Shown: positions 50,294 through 57,627, counted from the first letter of the stretch. The stretch is 64,000 bases of DNA from Burkholderiales bacterium (GCA_019748155.1 JAIEPY010000007.1:26350-90349), one strand, 5' to 3'. Translations and numbers: made by a program. The notes: generated by a model from the sequence alone, not told the origin.

Positions 50294-51184
50294 TCAAAAA
50301 CTTGCCTGATTAACTGGAACATCAAAATGTGCTTGCGCATCATCATATGACTGAGTCGATAAGTCGTGATCATTAACGGCAACCCGTTTTCGGCTTTGCA
50401 TATCCATAAACTTTTCGACATTTTCAGTTGTGCCAAAAATGTTGCTAATTTGGTTGTATGCTGTTTGGTTCGGATTTGCACCCATATGCCACCGTGATTT
50501 ACTGCAGCCAAGAATTGCGGTCTTTAGGTCTTGAACAGAAAAATCCTGCAAGCGCAGTTTAATCATCTTGCTACGTTTTGCATCGAGTTTGGCTTTATGA
50601 GTTTTCATAATTTCTTGCCAAAATAAAAAGACTTCATTTATCTCGTCTGATTTATCCAAACTTTTTTTGTTTATTTTTTTATTATCTGTATTCTCTGGTA
50701 CTTCTCTGTTATTTATAACTAAAGGCGCTTTCGCACTATCCGTAGCGGCGCTTTCCGCCTTTATTAAAGAGGCGCTTTCCGCCGTTACGTAAAGGCGGTT
50801 TAGTGCTTTACGTAACGCACCTAGATTTAGCTGATAATACGTAATTCGGTCTATTGTGGTCCAGTGAACAACTGGAGTAGTTATTTCTGTTAAATCCTGC
50901 CCTTTTTTAATTTTGGTACTAATCGCCGTGATGGCAGTATCGAACTCACGACGTGAGAATCCAAGCTCTTCGGTCCAGGATTGGTCTATCTGATAAAGTT
51001 CATGCTCACACGGTTCTTTGAATTTGTAGAATGGTGTATTTTGATGCCCACAGCGGTAAATTATCTGCTGTAAAAGAATAGACGCAGTCACGCTTCCGGT
51101 GATTCTATTAAACTCTTTGCGGTAAGGAATAATGTTGGCATCATGCACGAGTACATTTAGCACGCTAAGTTCAGTGTCTAACAT
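50294..51184 (-). CDS. O-like replication initiator with origin inside the gene
   Basis: About 296 aa from ATG 51184 (MLDTELSVLNVLV), chosen for AAAGGA upstream. Winged-helix N-terminus (GSVTASILLQQIIYRCGH… WTEELGFSRREFDTAITAI). The C-terminal half has RSKMIKLRLQDFSVQDLKTAILGCSKSRWHMG, common in replication proteins paired with DnaC. The middle codons (AESASLIKAESAATDSAKAPL) encode repeated DNA motifs that form the probable origin. Confidence 0.88.
   Translation of the reverse strand: MLDTELSVLNVLVHDANIIPYRKEFNRITGSVTASILLQQIIYRCGHQNTPFYKFKEPCEHELYQIDQSWTEELGFSRREFDTAITAISTKIKKGQDLTEITTPVVHWTTIDRITYYQLNLGALRKALNRLYVTAESASLIKAESAATDSAKAPLVINNREVPENTDNKKINKKSLDKSDEINEVFLFWQEIMKTHKAKLDAKRSKMIKLRLQDFSVQDLKTAILGCSKSRWHMGANPNQTAYNQISNIFGTTENVEKFMDMQSRKRVAVNDHDLSTQSYDDAQAHFDVPVNQASF
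50640..50817 (-). other. Probable phage replication origin (iterons in the O gene)
   Basis: Three iterons with core GGCGCTTTCCGC at 50771 and 50747 and GGCGCTTTCGC at 50724, spaced 24 and 23 bp, next to an 11-bp inverted repeat cgttacgtaaa (50783-50793)/tttacgtaacg (50807-50817). An A/T-rich stretch (about 50640-50720) follows on the other side. Iterons plus AT-rich region inside O is the lambda origin design. Confidence 0.75.
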
Positions 51185-51386
51185 AATATTTTGTCCTTTA
51201 AAACCAATAAGCAGCACCAGTAAGTCCATAAAAAATGAATCTCAGGCGGTAGCTACTCCGCCCTTGACCCACAGGACACACTTTAACCATAAGACTACCG
51301 AGTACCAGCAGATATTGCCCTGCTGATATGCCAGATAGATGGTTGAAAACTGTTTGCTATTTCAAACTGAATTGAAATAAGAATTA

Positions 51387-51491
51387 TTTACTGTGCATTG
51401 TTTACTGCTTTTTGTTCTTGTTTGCTCACTACTGAGCGTTAATTACTCAATATTTACTCATCATTGCCCAATTGTGGGCAGCAGTGAGTAA
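51387..51491. repeat. Cluster of TTTACTSA-like motifs upstream of the O operon
   Basis: TTTACTG at 51387 and 51401, TTTGCTCA at 51421, TTACTCA at 51443, TTTACTCA at 51453, and the inverse TGAGTAA at 51485. This fits an operator array; the 545-nt non-coding stretch 51185-51778 otherwise holds the O leader and the hairpin RNA at 51580. Confidence 0.45.
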
Positions 51492-51579
51492 TCCAACACC
51501 AAACAAGCTAAAGACGGGTACAAAATAATTTATCAAATGATAATATTTTGCATAATTCAGAAAATTTTATGATATAATG

Positions 51580-51730
51580 GAATTATCCTGTTAATAGCAG
51601 GATTCACGATACCATAAGAGATTCTATCTCTGCTTGGTTGGAGTGCTATCAGTTTTGGTCTGCGAAAACTTTGGACTGATAGCACGAGCCCCGTGAGGGA
51701 AGAACATAATGGGCTTTCACCATTGTGCGC
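51580..51730 (+). ncRNA. Structured leader or small RNA
   Basis: An extended -10 (TGATATAAT; TATAAT 51573-51578) is followed by hairpin ATCCTG/CAGGAT (about 51588-51606) and a 10-bp stem GTGCTATCAG (51643-51652)/CTGATAGCAC (51676-51685). The segment GGTTGGAGTGCTAT is shared with C4-like copy 1, but I could not find target boxes, so it is not assigned to that family. Confidence 0.5.
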
Positions 51731-51778
51731 TTTTTGTGTTTGGGCTTGCACCAAACTGCTTTTATTAATTGGAATATT

Positions 51779-52078
51779 ATGAGTAATCAAATTACTATAA
51801 ATAAACTTTATGACTACTTACAAGATTTAAATCTTAGCAAAAATATAGACTCTGTACAATTAGATGAATACAACTTAAATGTTTTATTTGCACAAAGACT
51901 AATTGCTAATAATAACAATGGCGAAATTTGTATAACTACTCTTGGAGAGATATCCCTTCTAGGTGGTTTAGATAATTTTGTTTCATTTTTTCAGCAAATT
52001 TATTTACAATTAAATCTAGAGGCGGCTTTAAATCGTAAAATTTCGGAACTTGAGCGCCAAATAAAGAAAATGAGTTAA
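51779..52078 (+). CDS. Hypothetical protein downstream of the structured leader
   Basis: 99 aa (MSNQITINKLYDYLQDLNLSK… NLEAALNRKISELERQIKKMS), with a coiled-coil C-terminus. Start at 51779 follows GGAA at 6 nt. Its 3' part overlaps the opposite-strand gene by 143 nt. Unknown. Confidence 0.5.
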   Translation: MSNQITINKLYDYLQDLNLSKNIDSVQLDEYNLNVLFAQRLIANNNNGEICITTLGEISLLGGLDNFVSFFQQIYLQLNLEAALNRKISELERQIKKMS

Positions 52079-52319
52079 ATTCTTTTATTGGAATTGGATA
52101 AATTTGAATATTTTTTGCTTGTATTTCACTAATTAGATTATTTAATCTTTTAAAGTTAACTTTATTATGGTAAACATCGCAAGTATCAAATATATCCTCT
52201 AACGTTTCTATGTAACGGTAGTTATAAAATTTGATTTGTAAATTACAAATTAACTCGGCGCAGCAATTTTTTAATTCAGCGTCCAGATATGGATATAATT
52301 CAAATAAATTTTTATTCAT
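51936..52319 (-). CDS. Hypothetical protein divergent from the repressor
   Basis: 127 aa, strong ribosome site (GAAAGGTAAAAATG). Position opposite the repressor is that of Cro-type genes, but no helix-turn-helix is evident (MNKNLFELYPYLDAELKNCC…). Its leader contains hairpins cctagc/gctagg and tcgag/ctcga. Unknown. Confidence 0.55.
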   Translation of the reverse strand: MNKNLFELYPYLDAELKNCCAELICNLQIKFYNYRYIETLEDIFDTCDVYHNKVNFKRLNNLISEIQAKNIQIYPIPIKEFNSFSLFGAQVPKFYDLKPPLDLIVNKFAEKMKQNYLNHLEGISLQE

Positions 52320-52395
52320 TTTTACCTTTCGAGCTTAACTCGATTAAACAACATTGCCGCGACCTAGCAGCATGGCTAGGGTTTACGCGGGTGGT

Positions 52396-52437
52396 GTTAT
52401 CGGTAGATAGCAAGAAGCTTAAAAAGCTACCGATAAC
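52396..52437. promoter_or_regulatory. Operator region of the immunity switch
   Basis: GTTATCGGTAG (52396-52406) and CTACCGATAAC (52427-52437) are perfect inverted copies between the repressor and the divergent gene; the left one extends to the palindrome TATCGGTAGATA. Likely repressor sites. Confidence 0.65.
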
Positions 52438-52485
52438 GTGATTATACAACAAATATTTTTCACAATGAAATAATTTATTTAATTT

Positions 52486-53124
52486 ATGAAAACAAACCTC
52501 CAGATTCTCAATGAATATATTGAGAACAACTATAAAAATGTGCGGCAGTTTTGCTTAGCATACGATATAAATCAAGGAAACATCTCCAGCATCCTGAATG
52601 GAGTCAGGGGTTTTGATATAAAAGCGGCAAAGAATATTGAAGATAAGATATTTGCTAAAACAGGTGTACGTATTTTTTCTGCAAAAGATGAAGAGTTAGA
52701 ACCTGATACATTTCGCATACCAGAATATAATGTAAGGCTTTCAGCCGGGCATGGTGAGGAAGTTATACACCCTGAAAATATCAAACGCTATCATACTTTT
52801 AATGAAAGCTTTTTAACTGATTTTAGAGTAAAAAAAGATAACTTGGCGATTGTCCAAGTGGTCGGAGATAGTATGCACTCGACACTTTTGAGTGGTGAAT
52901 TGGTTGTTATTGATTTATCGAAAAAAGATCCATTGGACAATCAGGTATATGCAATAACTACTAAAAATCATACTTGGGTTAAACGTTACAGAATAACCCC
53001 TGCAGGTGGTAAATGGCAGTCAGATAATGAAGAATACAGAGAATATGATAATCCTCTAAACAATGGCATATCGGTTAGACCAGTTGGATTGGTGCTATTC
53101 TCGCTTGGTAGAAAGATTAATTAA
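52486..53124 (+). CDS. CI-like phage repressor (S24 peptidase family)
   Basis: 212 aa. N-terminal helix-turn-helix (NVRQFCLAYDINQGNISSILNGVRG). Autocleavage site Ala87-Gly88 (RLSAGHG), catalytic Ser129 (VVGDSMHS) and Lys166 (TWVKRYRI). RecA-stimulated self-cleavage after DNA damage would induce the prophage. The only clear immunity repressor in the element. Confidence 0.94.
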   Translation: MKTNLQILNEYIENNYKNVRQFCLAYDINQGNISSILNGVRGFDIKAAKNIEDKIFAKTGVRIFSAKDEELEPDTFRIPEYNVRLSAGHGEEVIHPENIKRYHTFNESFLTDFRVKKDNLAIVQVVGDSMHSTLLSGELVVIDLSKKDPLDNQVYAITTKNHTWVKRYRITPAGGKWQSDNEEYREYDNPLNNGISVRPVGLVLFSLGRKIN

Positions 53125-53139
53125 AAAGACAAGGCTTTT

Positions 53140-53472
53140 CTAATGATTATGCGCTTGTTTTTCCGCCAACATGAAAGCACGCAAAATATCATTAATTCTA
53201 GTCTGATATTTTTTCCCGTGCCCTTTAAAATATTGAACAACATCATGGTCCAATCTTAAACTCACACGGTCTTTAATTTTTGATGCTTCAATATCATCAA
53301 GTATTGTACAAACCTGTTCCCATGATAAATTTTCACTAACCATTTTAGAAAAAATATCATTTGAAACCTGCTTAAACGGGCTAAAATCCTCAACCGCTGG
53401 GATATCTGAATAGTCAATATCCTCATCTTTTATATTTTTTAAGTATTCAATTTGTTCTTGTCTGGTTTTCAT
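53140..53472 (-). CDS. brnA: BrnA antitoxin, locus 2
   Basis: 110 aa from ATG 53472 (MKTRQEQIEYLKNI). DEDIDYSDIPAVED and VSLRLDHDVVQYFKGHGKKYQTRINDILRAFM match locus 1 and the BrnA family. Overlaps its toxin by 26 nt. Confidence 0.92.
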   Translation of the reverse strand: MKTRQEQIEYLKNIKDEDIDYSDIPAVEDFSPFKQVSNDIFSKMVSENLSWEQVCTILDDIEASKIKDRVSLRLDHDVVQYFKGHGKKYQTRINDILRAFMLAEKQAHNH

Positions 53473-53728
53473 AATTAGTCCTCTCTTTTTTGTTAGCTCG
53501 TCGCGCCGAAATAATTCTAACTTTGCCATCGCGTGGAGTAAAAACCACCATAATAACGATTACGCCCTCTATCTCCCCAATGACTTGGAATCGCTCTTCC
53601 TTATCTACTATTCGATTTGGAGCTATTATTTTATTTTTGTCATCAAATACATCTTTGGCAATTTCAAAACCAATGCCATGCTTAGTAATATTAGCTTTGT
53701 TTTTATTTTCATCCCATTCAAACTGCAT
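53447..53728 (-). CDS. brnT: BrnT ribonuclease toxin, locus 2
   Basis: 93 aa (MQFEWDENKNKANITKHGIGFEIAKDVF… EERFQVIGEIEG… RIISARRA). Diverged from the toxin of locus 1, so the two pairs were probably acquired separately or diverged long ago. Confidence 0.93.
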   Translation of the reverse strand: MQFEWDENKNKANITKHGIGFEIAKDVFDDKNKIIAPNRIVDKEERFQVIGEIEGVIVIMVVFTPRDGKVRIISARRANKKERTNYENQTRTN

Positions 53729-53752
53729 TGATCTTCCTTCTTATACGACATT

Positions 53753-53781
53753 ATTGTACTACTAGGCTGACAAATTGTCAA
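53753..53781 (-). promoter_or_regulatory. brnTA locus 2 promoter with palindrome
   Basis: TTGACA (53776-53781), 17-nt spacer, TACAAT (53753-53758). TGACAA-A-TTGTCA (53768-53780) overlaps the -35 and is a likely BrnA operator. Confidence 0.85.
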
Positions 53782-53933
53782 CATAAATCCATTTCCAGCT
53801 AAGCACAAGAAATAACTTGTAGCTGTTGACAACATTGCTCAGAAGCCATAAAACGCATAGTTTGATAAGTTGCTATTTTAGTTCTATTTTTTGCGCTGCA
53901 TGATAAATATATTTCATTTTGAAAATATTTATG

Positions 53934-53962
53934 TTGACATTTATGTTTTCAGTGTGAAATAA
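53934..53962 (+). promoter_or_regulatory. Early (PL-like) promoter
   Basis: TTGACA (53934-53939), 17-nt spacer, AAATAA (53957-53962), 210 nt before the first early gene. The interval 53782-53933 holds no gene I can see. Confidence 0.65.
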
Positions 53963-54000
53963 TAACGCCATGAAGTTGGTTTCATTGCCAACCAAACAAA

Positions 54001-54012
54001 GCTCTTTAACAA
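54001..54012 (+). promoter_or_regulatory. boxA antitermination element
   Basis: GCTCTTTAACAA equals the rrn boxA core (TGCTCTTTAACA). A short hairpin GTTGG/CCAAC lies just before it. Lambda-type nut sites carry a boxA in the same place; no N-like gene was recognised. Confidence 0.75.
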
Positions 54013-54041
54013 TTAAAATCTACGAGATGGAAATCCACTCT

Positions 54042-54123
54042 ATTACAGGTGAGTGCAATATAACCTGTAATACATAGATTGCAACTAATAGCGATTATCA
54101 TTATAAAATTGGATAGTCGCTAT
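54042..54123 (+). repeat. Two hairpins in the early leader
   Basis: ATTACAGGT (54042-54050)/ACCTGTAAT (54063-54071), and ATAGCGATTA (54088-54097)/TAGTCGCTAT (54114-54123). They may be attenuators controlled by boxA-dependent antitermination. Confidence 0.6.
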
Positions 54124-54172
54124 CGTGATGTAATTTAACTATAATAATATATCAGTTAAAAGAGGGGTGAAA

Positions 54173-54421
54173 ATGATAAAAAATTTTAAATTTACGCCAA
54201 GAAAGAAATCTAAATTTATCCCAAGAGGGGTTAGAAACCCCATATCAGGAATGACCTTCGATGAAATTCTAGCTATCCAGCGCTACGAAAATCACCAGCG
54301 CGAAGAAATACGTAATCTTAGAAACTCCATGGGAAACAGTATTGATGAAGCTTTAGCTATCTGGCTCTGCAGAGAGCGCTGGCTTGAAAAAATGCATAAC
54401 CCTAGAAACCCCATCAATTAA
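54173..54421 (+). CDS. First gene of the early operon, hypothetical
   Basis: 82 aa from ATG 54173 (GAGGGG 7 nt upstream). Very basic N-terminus (MIKNFKFTPRKKSKFIPRG) with a PRxxxNPI-type repeat at both ends. Overlaps the convergent HEPN gene by 69 nt. Unknown. Confidence 0.55.
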   Translation: MIKNFKFTPRKKSKFIPRGVRNPISGMTFDEILAIQRYENHQREEIRNLRNSMGNSIDEALAIWLCRERWLEKMHNPRNPIN

Positions 54422-55198
54422 TGTCTCTACGTCATTTTTAGCTGGTTCTTCAGATTTATTATGAACACATTGATTCCTAATACTGGCAAGCAGAGAAATA
54501 TGCTTATATTCATTTAAAGTTATAACTTCTTCCTTTTTTAAAAATTCATTATAATCATTGATACTAGGATCTTTTTTAGAGAGCTTTAGATTATTACTTT
54601 CACATATTTGTGCAAAATGTGACTCTAGTACCACGCCAGCAATAGCTCCAGCAGCTCGATAAAAACCCTTATTTATTAGCTCTTTTGCCGCTTCAAGTTC
54701 CGAGTTAAATAAATCAGCTTGAAGCAGTCGCTTAATATCAAATAAAGAAGAATTAAATCGCTCATAACAAACTTTTAATATTGCTCGCTGTTGTATAAAT
54801 TTAGGAATTGCAGCTTCCATAACTACGACACCTTCTTGCCTAATGCCATTTAGAAAATCCTCAATAACGTATGACGAATAGTCAATTATACTTCTATTAT
54901 TAGGTGTCTTATATTGTCTAATAAAATCATCCAACCTATCAGGCAATAAGAACTTAATTATAGATAAGGATTTTGAATACCACCCTTGGTAGTCAAGGTG
55001 AAAGCTAGGTAAGCTATTAATATAACTAGCTAAGTTCTCTGGTTCTAATCTACCGCTATCACAAAATAATTTTTTAAGTTTTTTATCTGGATAACATAAA
55101 ACAAACATTGAGTCCTGAAGAAAGTATGCAAATTCTATTAAGTCAACCAAGCCAGTTTTATATTTTTCTAAATTATTATTTTTAGTAGTTACATCCAT
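54353..55198 (-). CDS. HEPN-domain protein
   Basis: 281 aa. The C-terminal ~110 residues (AAKELINKGFYRAAGAIAGVVLESHFAQICE… SIRNQCVHNK) are a HEPN/DUF4145-like helical domain with the R-x4-H motif (Arg241, His246) of HEPN ribonucleases. The N-terminal half is unrecognised. It is on the opposite strand to all neighbours and has its own extended -10 (TGTTATAAT at about 55241-55249), so it is likely an independently expressed cargo gene, possibly for defence. Confidence 0.7.
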   Translation of the reverse strand: MDVTTKNNNLEKYKTGLVDLIEFAYFLQDSMFVLCYPDKKLKKLFCDSGRLEPENLASYINSLPSFHLDYQGWYSKSLSIIKFLLPDRLDDFIRQYKTPNNRSIIDYSSYVIEDFLNGIRQEGVVVMEAAIPKFIQQRAILKVCYERFNSSLFDIKRLLQADLFNSELEAAKELINKGFYRAAGAIAGVVLESHFAQICESNNLKLSKKDPSINDYNEFLKKEEVITLNEYKHISLLASIRNQCVHNKSEEPAKNDVETLIDGVSRVMHFFKPALSAEPDS

Positions 55199-55295
55199 GA
55201 TGTTCCTTTTTTGGTGTTATTAATTTTGTTTGAGACCTCTATTATAACAATCACTAAGGGAACATCATGAATTTAACTATTTTTTGGAGTATTTA

Positions 55296-55505
55296 ATGAA
55301 TGTAATGAAAGTCAATTTAAATTTAGATATAAACGAGTTAACTAAGACTCAATTTGATCAAGTGTTAATACCGTCAATCTTAGCTTTTACACATCGAGAC
55401 TACTATAATGGTATTAAAATTGAATGGTCATTTAACATTAGCTGTTCCGATCTTAAAATAGAGGATAAGCCACATTACACACCGGCGGGAGAACACCATG
55501 AGTAA
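55296..55505 (+). CDS. Hypothetical early protein
   Basis: 69 aa from ATG 55296, GGAG 6 nt upstream. MKVNLNLDINELTKTQFDQVLIPSIL… no domain recognised. Confidence 0.55.
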   Translation: MNVMKVNLNLDINELTKTQFDQVLIPSILAFTHRDYYNGIKIEWSFNISCSDLKIEDKPHYTPAGEHHE

Positions 55506-55668
55506 AGCAAGAAATAACCGACGTGCAGCCATTCATGCTATCCAAAAAGCTGAACAAATAAGCATAAGATTATGCGCTATCGCCGAACGTCATATTATCA
55601 AGGGTCAAATCACCAACTATGACAATTTTTATCAACCAAAGAAAAGGAGAAGCGTAATTGTTAGATAA
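55498..55668 (+). CDS. Small basic early protein
   Basis: 56 codons: MSKARNNRRAAIHAIQKAEQ … QPKKRRSVIVR. GGCGGGAG 9 nt before ATG. Overlaps both neighbours, consistent with a dense early operon. Confidence 0.55.
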   Translation: MSKARNNRRAAIHAIQKAEQISIRLCAIAERHIIKGQITNYDNFYQPKKRRSVIVR

Positions 55669-55882
55669 ATCAAAAGAAGAATGGAATAGAGAAGAAATTT
55701 GTGCCGTTTGTGGTTTCAGCATCGAATGGTTCCGACAGTTAAGAAAAGCTGGCAAAATTCCACCACCTGATGATACTAAACGCACACCATATATTTGGAA
55801 GCTCTGCAACATACTTCCATTTATTGAAAAGTGGCTTAAAAGCAAATCCACTAAAACAGAATCTCAACCACCCCAACCCTGA
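55658..55882 (+). CDS. MerR/AlpA-like small helix-turn-helix protein
   Basis: 74 aa from a TTG with GGAGA 7 nt upstream. WNREEICAVCGFSIEWFRQLRKAGKIPPPDD… looks like a small winged-helix DNA-binding protein, common next to excision or regulatory functions. Confidence 0.6.
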   Translation: MLDKSKEEWNREEICAVCGFSIEWFRQLRKAGKIPPPDDTKRTPYIWKLCNILPFIEKWLKSKSTKTESQPPQP

Positions 55883-55894
55883 CGAAAGTCGGGG
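55877..55894 (+). terminator. Terminator in the early operon
   Basis: ccctgac-gaaa-gtcgggg followed by Ts; antitermination would be needed to pass it. Confidence 0.75.
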
Positions 55895-55914
55895 TTTTTT
55901 TATGGAAAATTAAA

Positions 55915-56046
55915 ATGTACAAATTAATCTGGAAAATACGCCTGCTCTGGCAAAAGTTATTCCCCAAGTATCGAGACTTCTCAACTTGCGACGATTGCTA
56001 TACCACATGGTTTATTAATGAACTACAGCGAAGAAATCAGGTATGA
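55915..56046 (+). CDS. Small protein with a CxxC pair
   Basis: 43 codons: MYKLIWKIRLLWQKLFPKYR… TCDDC… Overlaps the next ORF by 4 nt (ATGA). Unknown. Confidence 0.45.
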   Translation: MYKLIWKIRLLWQKLFPKYRDFSTCDDCYTTWFINELQRRNQV

Positions 56047-56138
56047 AAGGAGTGTTTGAATTAGTTTTATTTGTGGCACTAGCTATCTTGTTGATTAGTC
56101 TGGTGCTTTTTTTTGCGGTAACTATTTTTAATTTTTAA
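56043..56138 (+). CDS. Single-pass membrane peptide
   Basis: 31 codons: MKGVFELVLFVALAILLISL… A related 25-codon ORF lies at 57521-57598, and both are followed by the same ~22 nt (gcggtaactatttttaattt…). Confidence 0.5.
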   Translation: MKGVFELVLFVALAILLISLVLFFAVTIFNF

Positions 56139-56147
56139 GGATTAAAA

Positions 56148-57053
56148 ATGCAGAAAATAGCATGTGATATTGGTTATGGTTTTACCAAATACAAAACCGA
56201 CAAAATACTGGCAAGCTTCCCATCGGCAATTGCTCACGCTCGTAAGCATCAAGCGGATATAGCGCTGAACTTAGCTCACGAATTTGAGGGTGGACGTTAT
56301 TTACTTGGTGATGCTGCAGTTAGAAATGCGCTGACTACTCGTGATTATAGCTGGCTGGCAAAATATGCGCCATTGTTGCTCTTTGAAGCGATTAATCAGG
56401 TAGCATTCAATCCAGCTGATGAGATTCAACTAGTAACTGGGCTTAGTTTATTGAACTGGTCTAAGCGCAATGAGTTTGCCGAGCGTCTGAGCGATTTTGT
56501 TGTCGATAAAATCCGTGTGAATAACATCAAAATTATACTAGTACCACAAGGTAAAGGCGTGTATCTGGACTGTTTGGCAAGAGTTGCGTGCTTAGCTAAT
56601 CAATTATGTTTGATTGTTGACATTGGAACTAATACGCTTGACGTGATTCCCTTTGAGTCTGGCAAGGCTTTAGCGGCCGAAGCATACGCAACATGTGACG
56701 GAATGAATCAAGTTATTCAGGAAGTGCAAAAGCTAGTTAATCGTGAATTTGGTATTTCGGCTAGTGAAGCCGAAGTTACCAAAATCATCAGAACCAATCA
56801 AATTAGTATTGCTGGTGAAACACGTGATTTATCGGTGTGGATTGAAGAAGAAAAGCAGATTTATTTTGAGATGATTTTAAATCAGATTCGTAGTAAAAAT
56901 GCTGATTTATACAAACGTGCTGATCTGATTATCTTTGCCGGTGGTGGTGCTAACTATGCCCCGGATTATCTACCAGAGAATAAGCAATTTTATTTCGCAC
57001 CTGAGCCTGAAAACTCTAACGTTAATGGTTATTTTACTTTATTTGGTGATTAA
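56148..57053 (+). CDS. ParM/StbA-like actin-type ATPase
   Basis: 301 aa. Actin-fold signatures: phosphate-1 ACDIGYGFTK (residues 4-13), phosphate-2 VDIGTNTLDV near 160, adenosine loop IIFAGGGANY near 263. ParM polymerises with ATP and moves plasmids through ParR bound to a centromere. The next gene, 3 nt downstream, is a small ribbon-helix-helix-like protein, the position of ParR. Related Alp proteins also serve phages. Confidence 0.85.
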   Translation: MQKIACDIGYGFTKYKTDKILASFPSAIAHARKHQADIALNLAHEFEGGRYLLGDAAVRNALTTRDYSWLAKYAPLLLFEAINQVAFNPADEIQLVTGLSLLNWSKRNEFAERLSDFVVDKIRVNNIKIILVPQGKGVYLDCLARVACLANQLCLIVDIGTNTLDVIPFESGKALAAEAYATCDGMNQVIQEVQKLVNREFGISASEAEVTKIIRTNQISIAGETRDLSVWIEEEKQIYFEMILNQIRSKNADLYKRADLIIFAGGGANYAPDYLPENKQFYFAPEPENSNVNGYFTLFGD

Positions 57054-57055
57054 CC

Positions 57056-57325
57056 ATGGCACGACTACAGGTAAATATAGATGATGAGGTCAGCGACATT
57101 TTAAACAGTTTTAATCGCACGGATCAAAAACGTTTATTCATTGAGTATGCAATTAAATCAGCCGCTAAAAACCCAGAAGTTTGTGAGATTTTTGGATTAA
57201 CAGATAGAGCTCAATTATCAGTGCCAGCAAAGGATAAACTACAGGTAATGGATGTTATACAAACGGTAAAAGGTGAGGTTGCACCAGGCAAAGTTACTAT
57301 TGATAATGAGTTTAGCGATGGATAA
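57056..57325 (+). CDS. ParR-like centromere-binding partner
   Basis: 89 aa. N-terminus ARLQVNIDDEVSDILNSFNRTDQKRLFIEYAIKSAA resembles a ribbon-helix-helix; a disordered tail follows. Assigned mainly from its place behind the ParM-like gene. Confidence 0.62.
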   Translation: MARLQVNIDDEVSDILNSFNRTDQKRLFIEYAIKSAAKNPEVCEIFGLTDRAQLSVPAKDKLQVMDVIQTVKGEVAPGKVTIDNEFSDG

Positions 57326-57515
57326 CTGCGATAACCTAAGCTACTACATTAATTCGCGCAGTAATGGTAAGCGCTTTTTTGTTTTTTCTGCTGGAGATTT
57401 AGAACAGTATAATCAAATGGCCGCTAATCCGGTAACTATGGATCAGCTCAATTATCTGGGCTGGTATGAGGTTTGCGGATTAAAAGATCACTTGATTTAT
57501 TTGAGGAAGGAATAG
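57318..57515 (+). CDS. Hypothetical early protein
   Basis: 65 aa from ATG 57318 (overlapping the ParR-like stop by 8 nt): MDNCDNLSYYINSRSNGKRF… PVTMDQLNYLGWYEVCGLKDH. No known domain. Confidence 0.55.
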   Translation: MDNCDNLSYYINSRSNGKRFFVFSAGDLEQYNQMAANPVTMDQLNYLGWYEVCGLKDHLIYLRKE

Positions 57516-57520
57516 CAAAT

Positions 57521-57598
57521 TTGAAGGTAATTGAAGTCTTTTTTATTCTGGCACTAGCTATCATCTTAATTAGTTTAGTGCCTTTTCTTTTGCGGTAA
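57521..57598 (+). CDS. Second membrane peptide, shortened copy
   Basis: 25 codons from TTG: MKVIEVFFILALAIILISLV… Compared with 56043-56138, one base is missing in the T tract, so the frame ends earlier although the downstream nucleotides are conserved. Possibly a decayed duplicate. Confidence 0.4.
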   Translation: MKVIEVFFILALAIILISLVPFLLR

Positions 57599-57627
57599 CT
57601 ATTTTTAATTTTTAGGAGTCTTTAATC

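Noticed and set aside
51557-51790. 77-codon ORF on the minus strand
   Set aside because: It lies opposite the structured RNA and promoter at 51.57-51.73 kb and has no ribosome site.
55570-55851. 93-codon ORF on the minus strand
   Set aside because: Antisense shadow of the helix-turn-helix gene at 55658-55882, which has the better ribosome site and family features.
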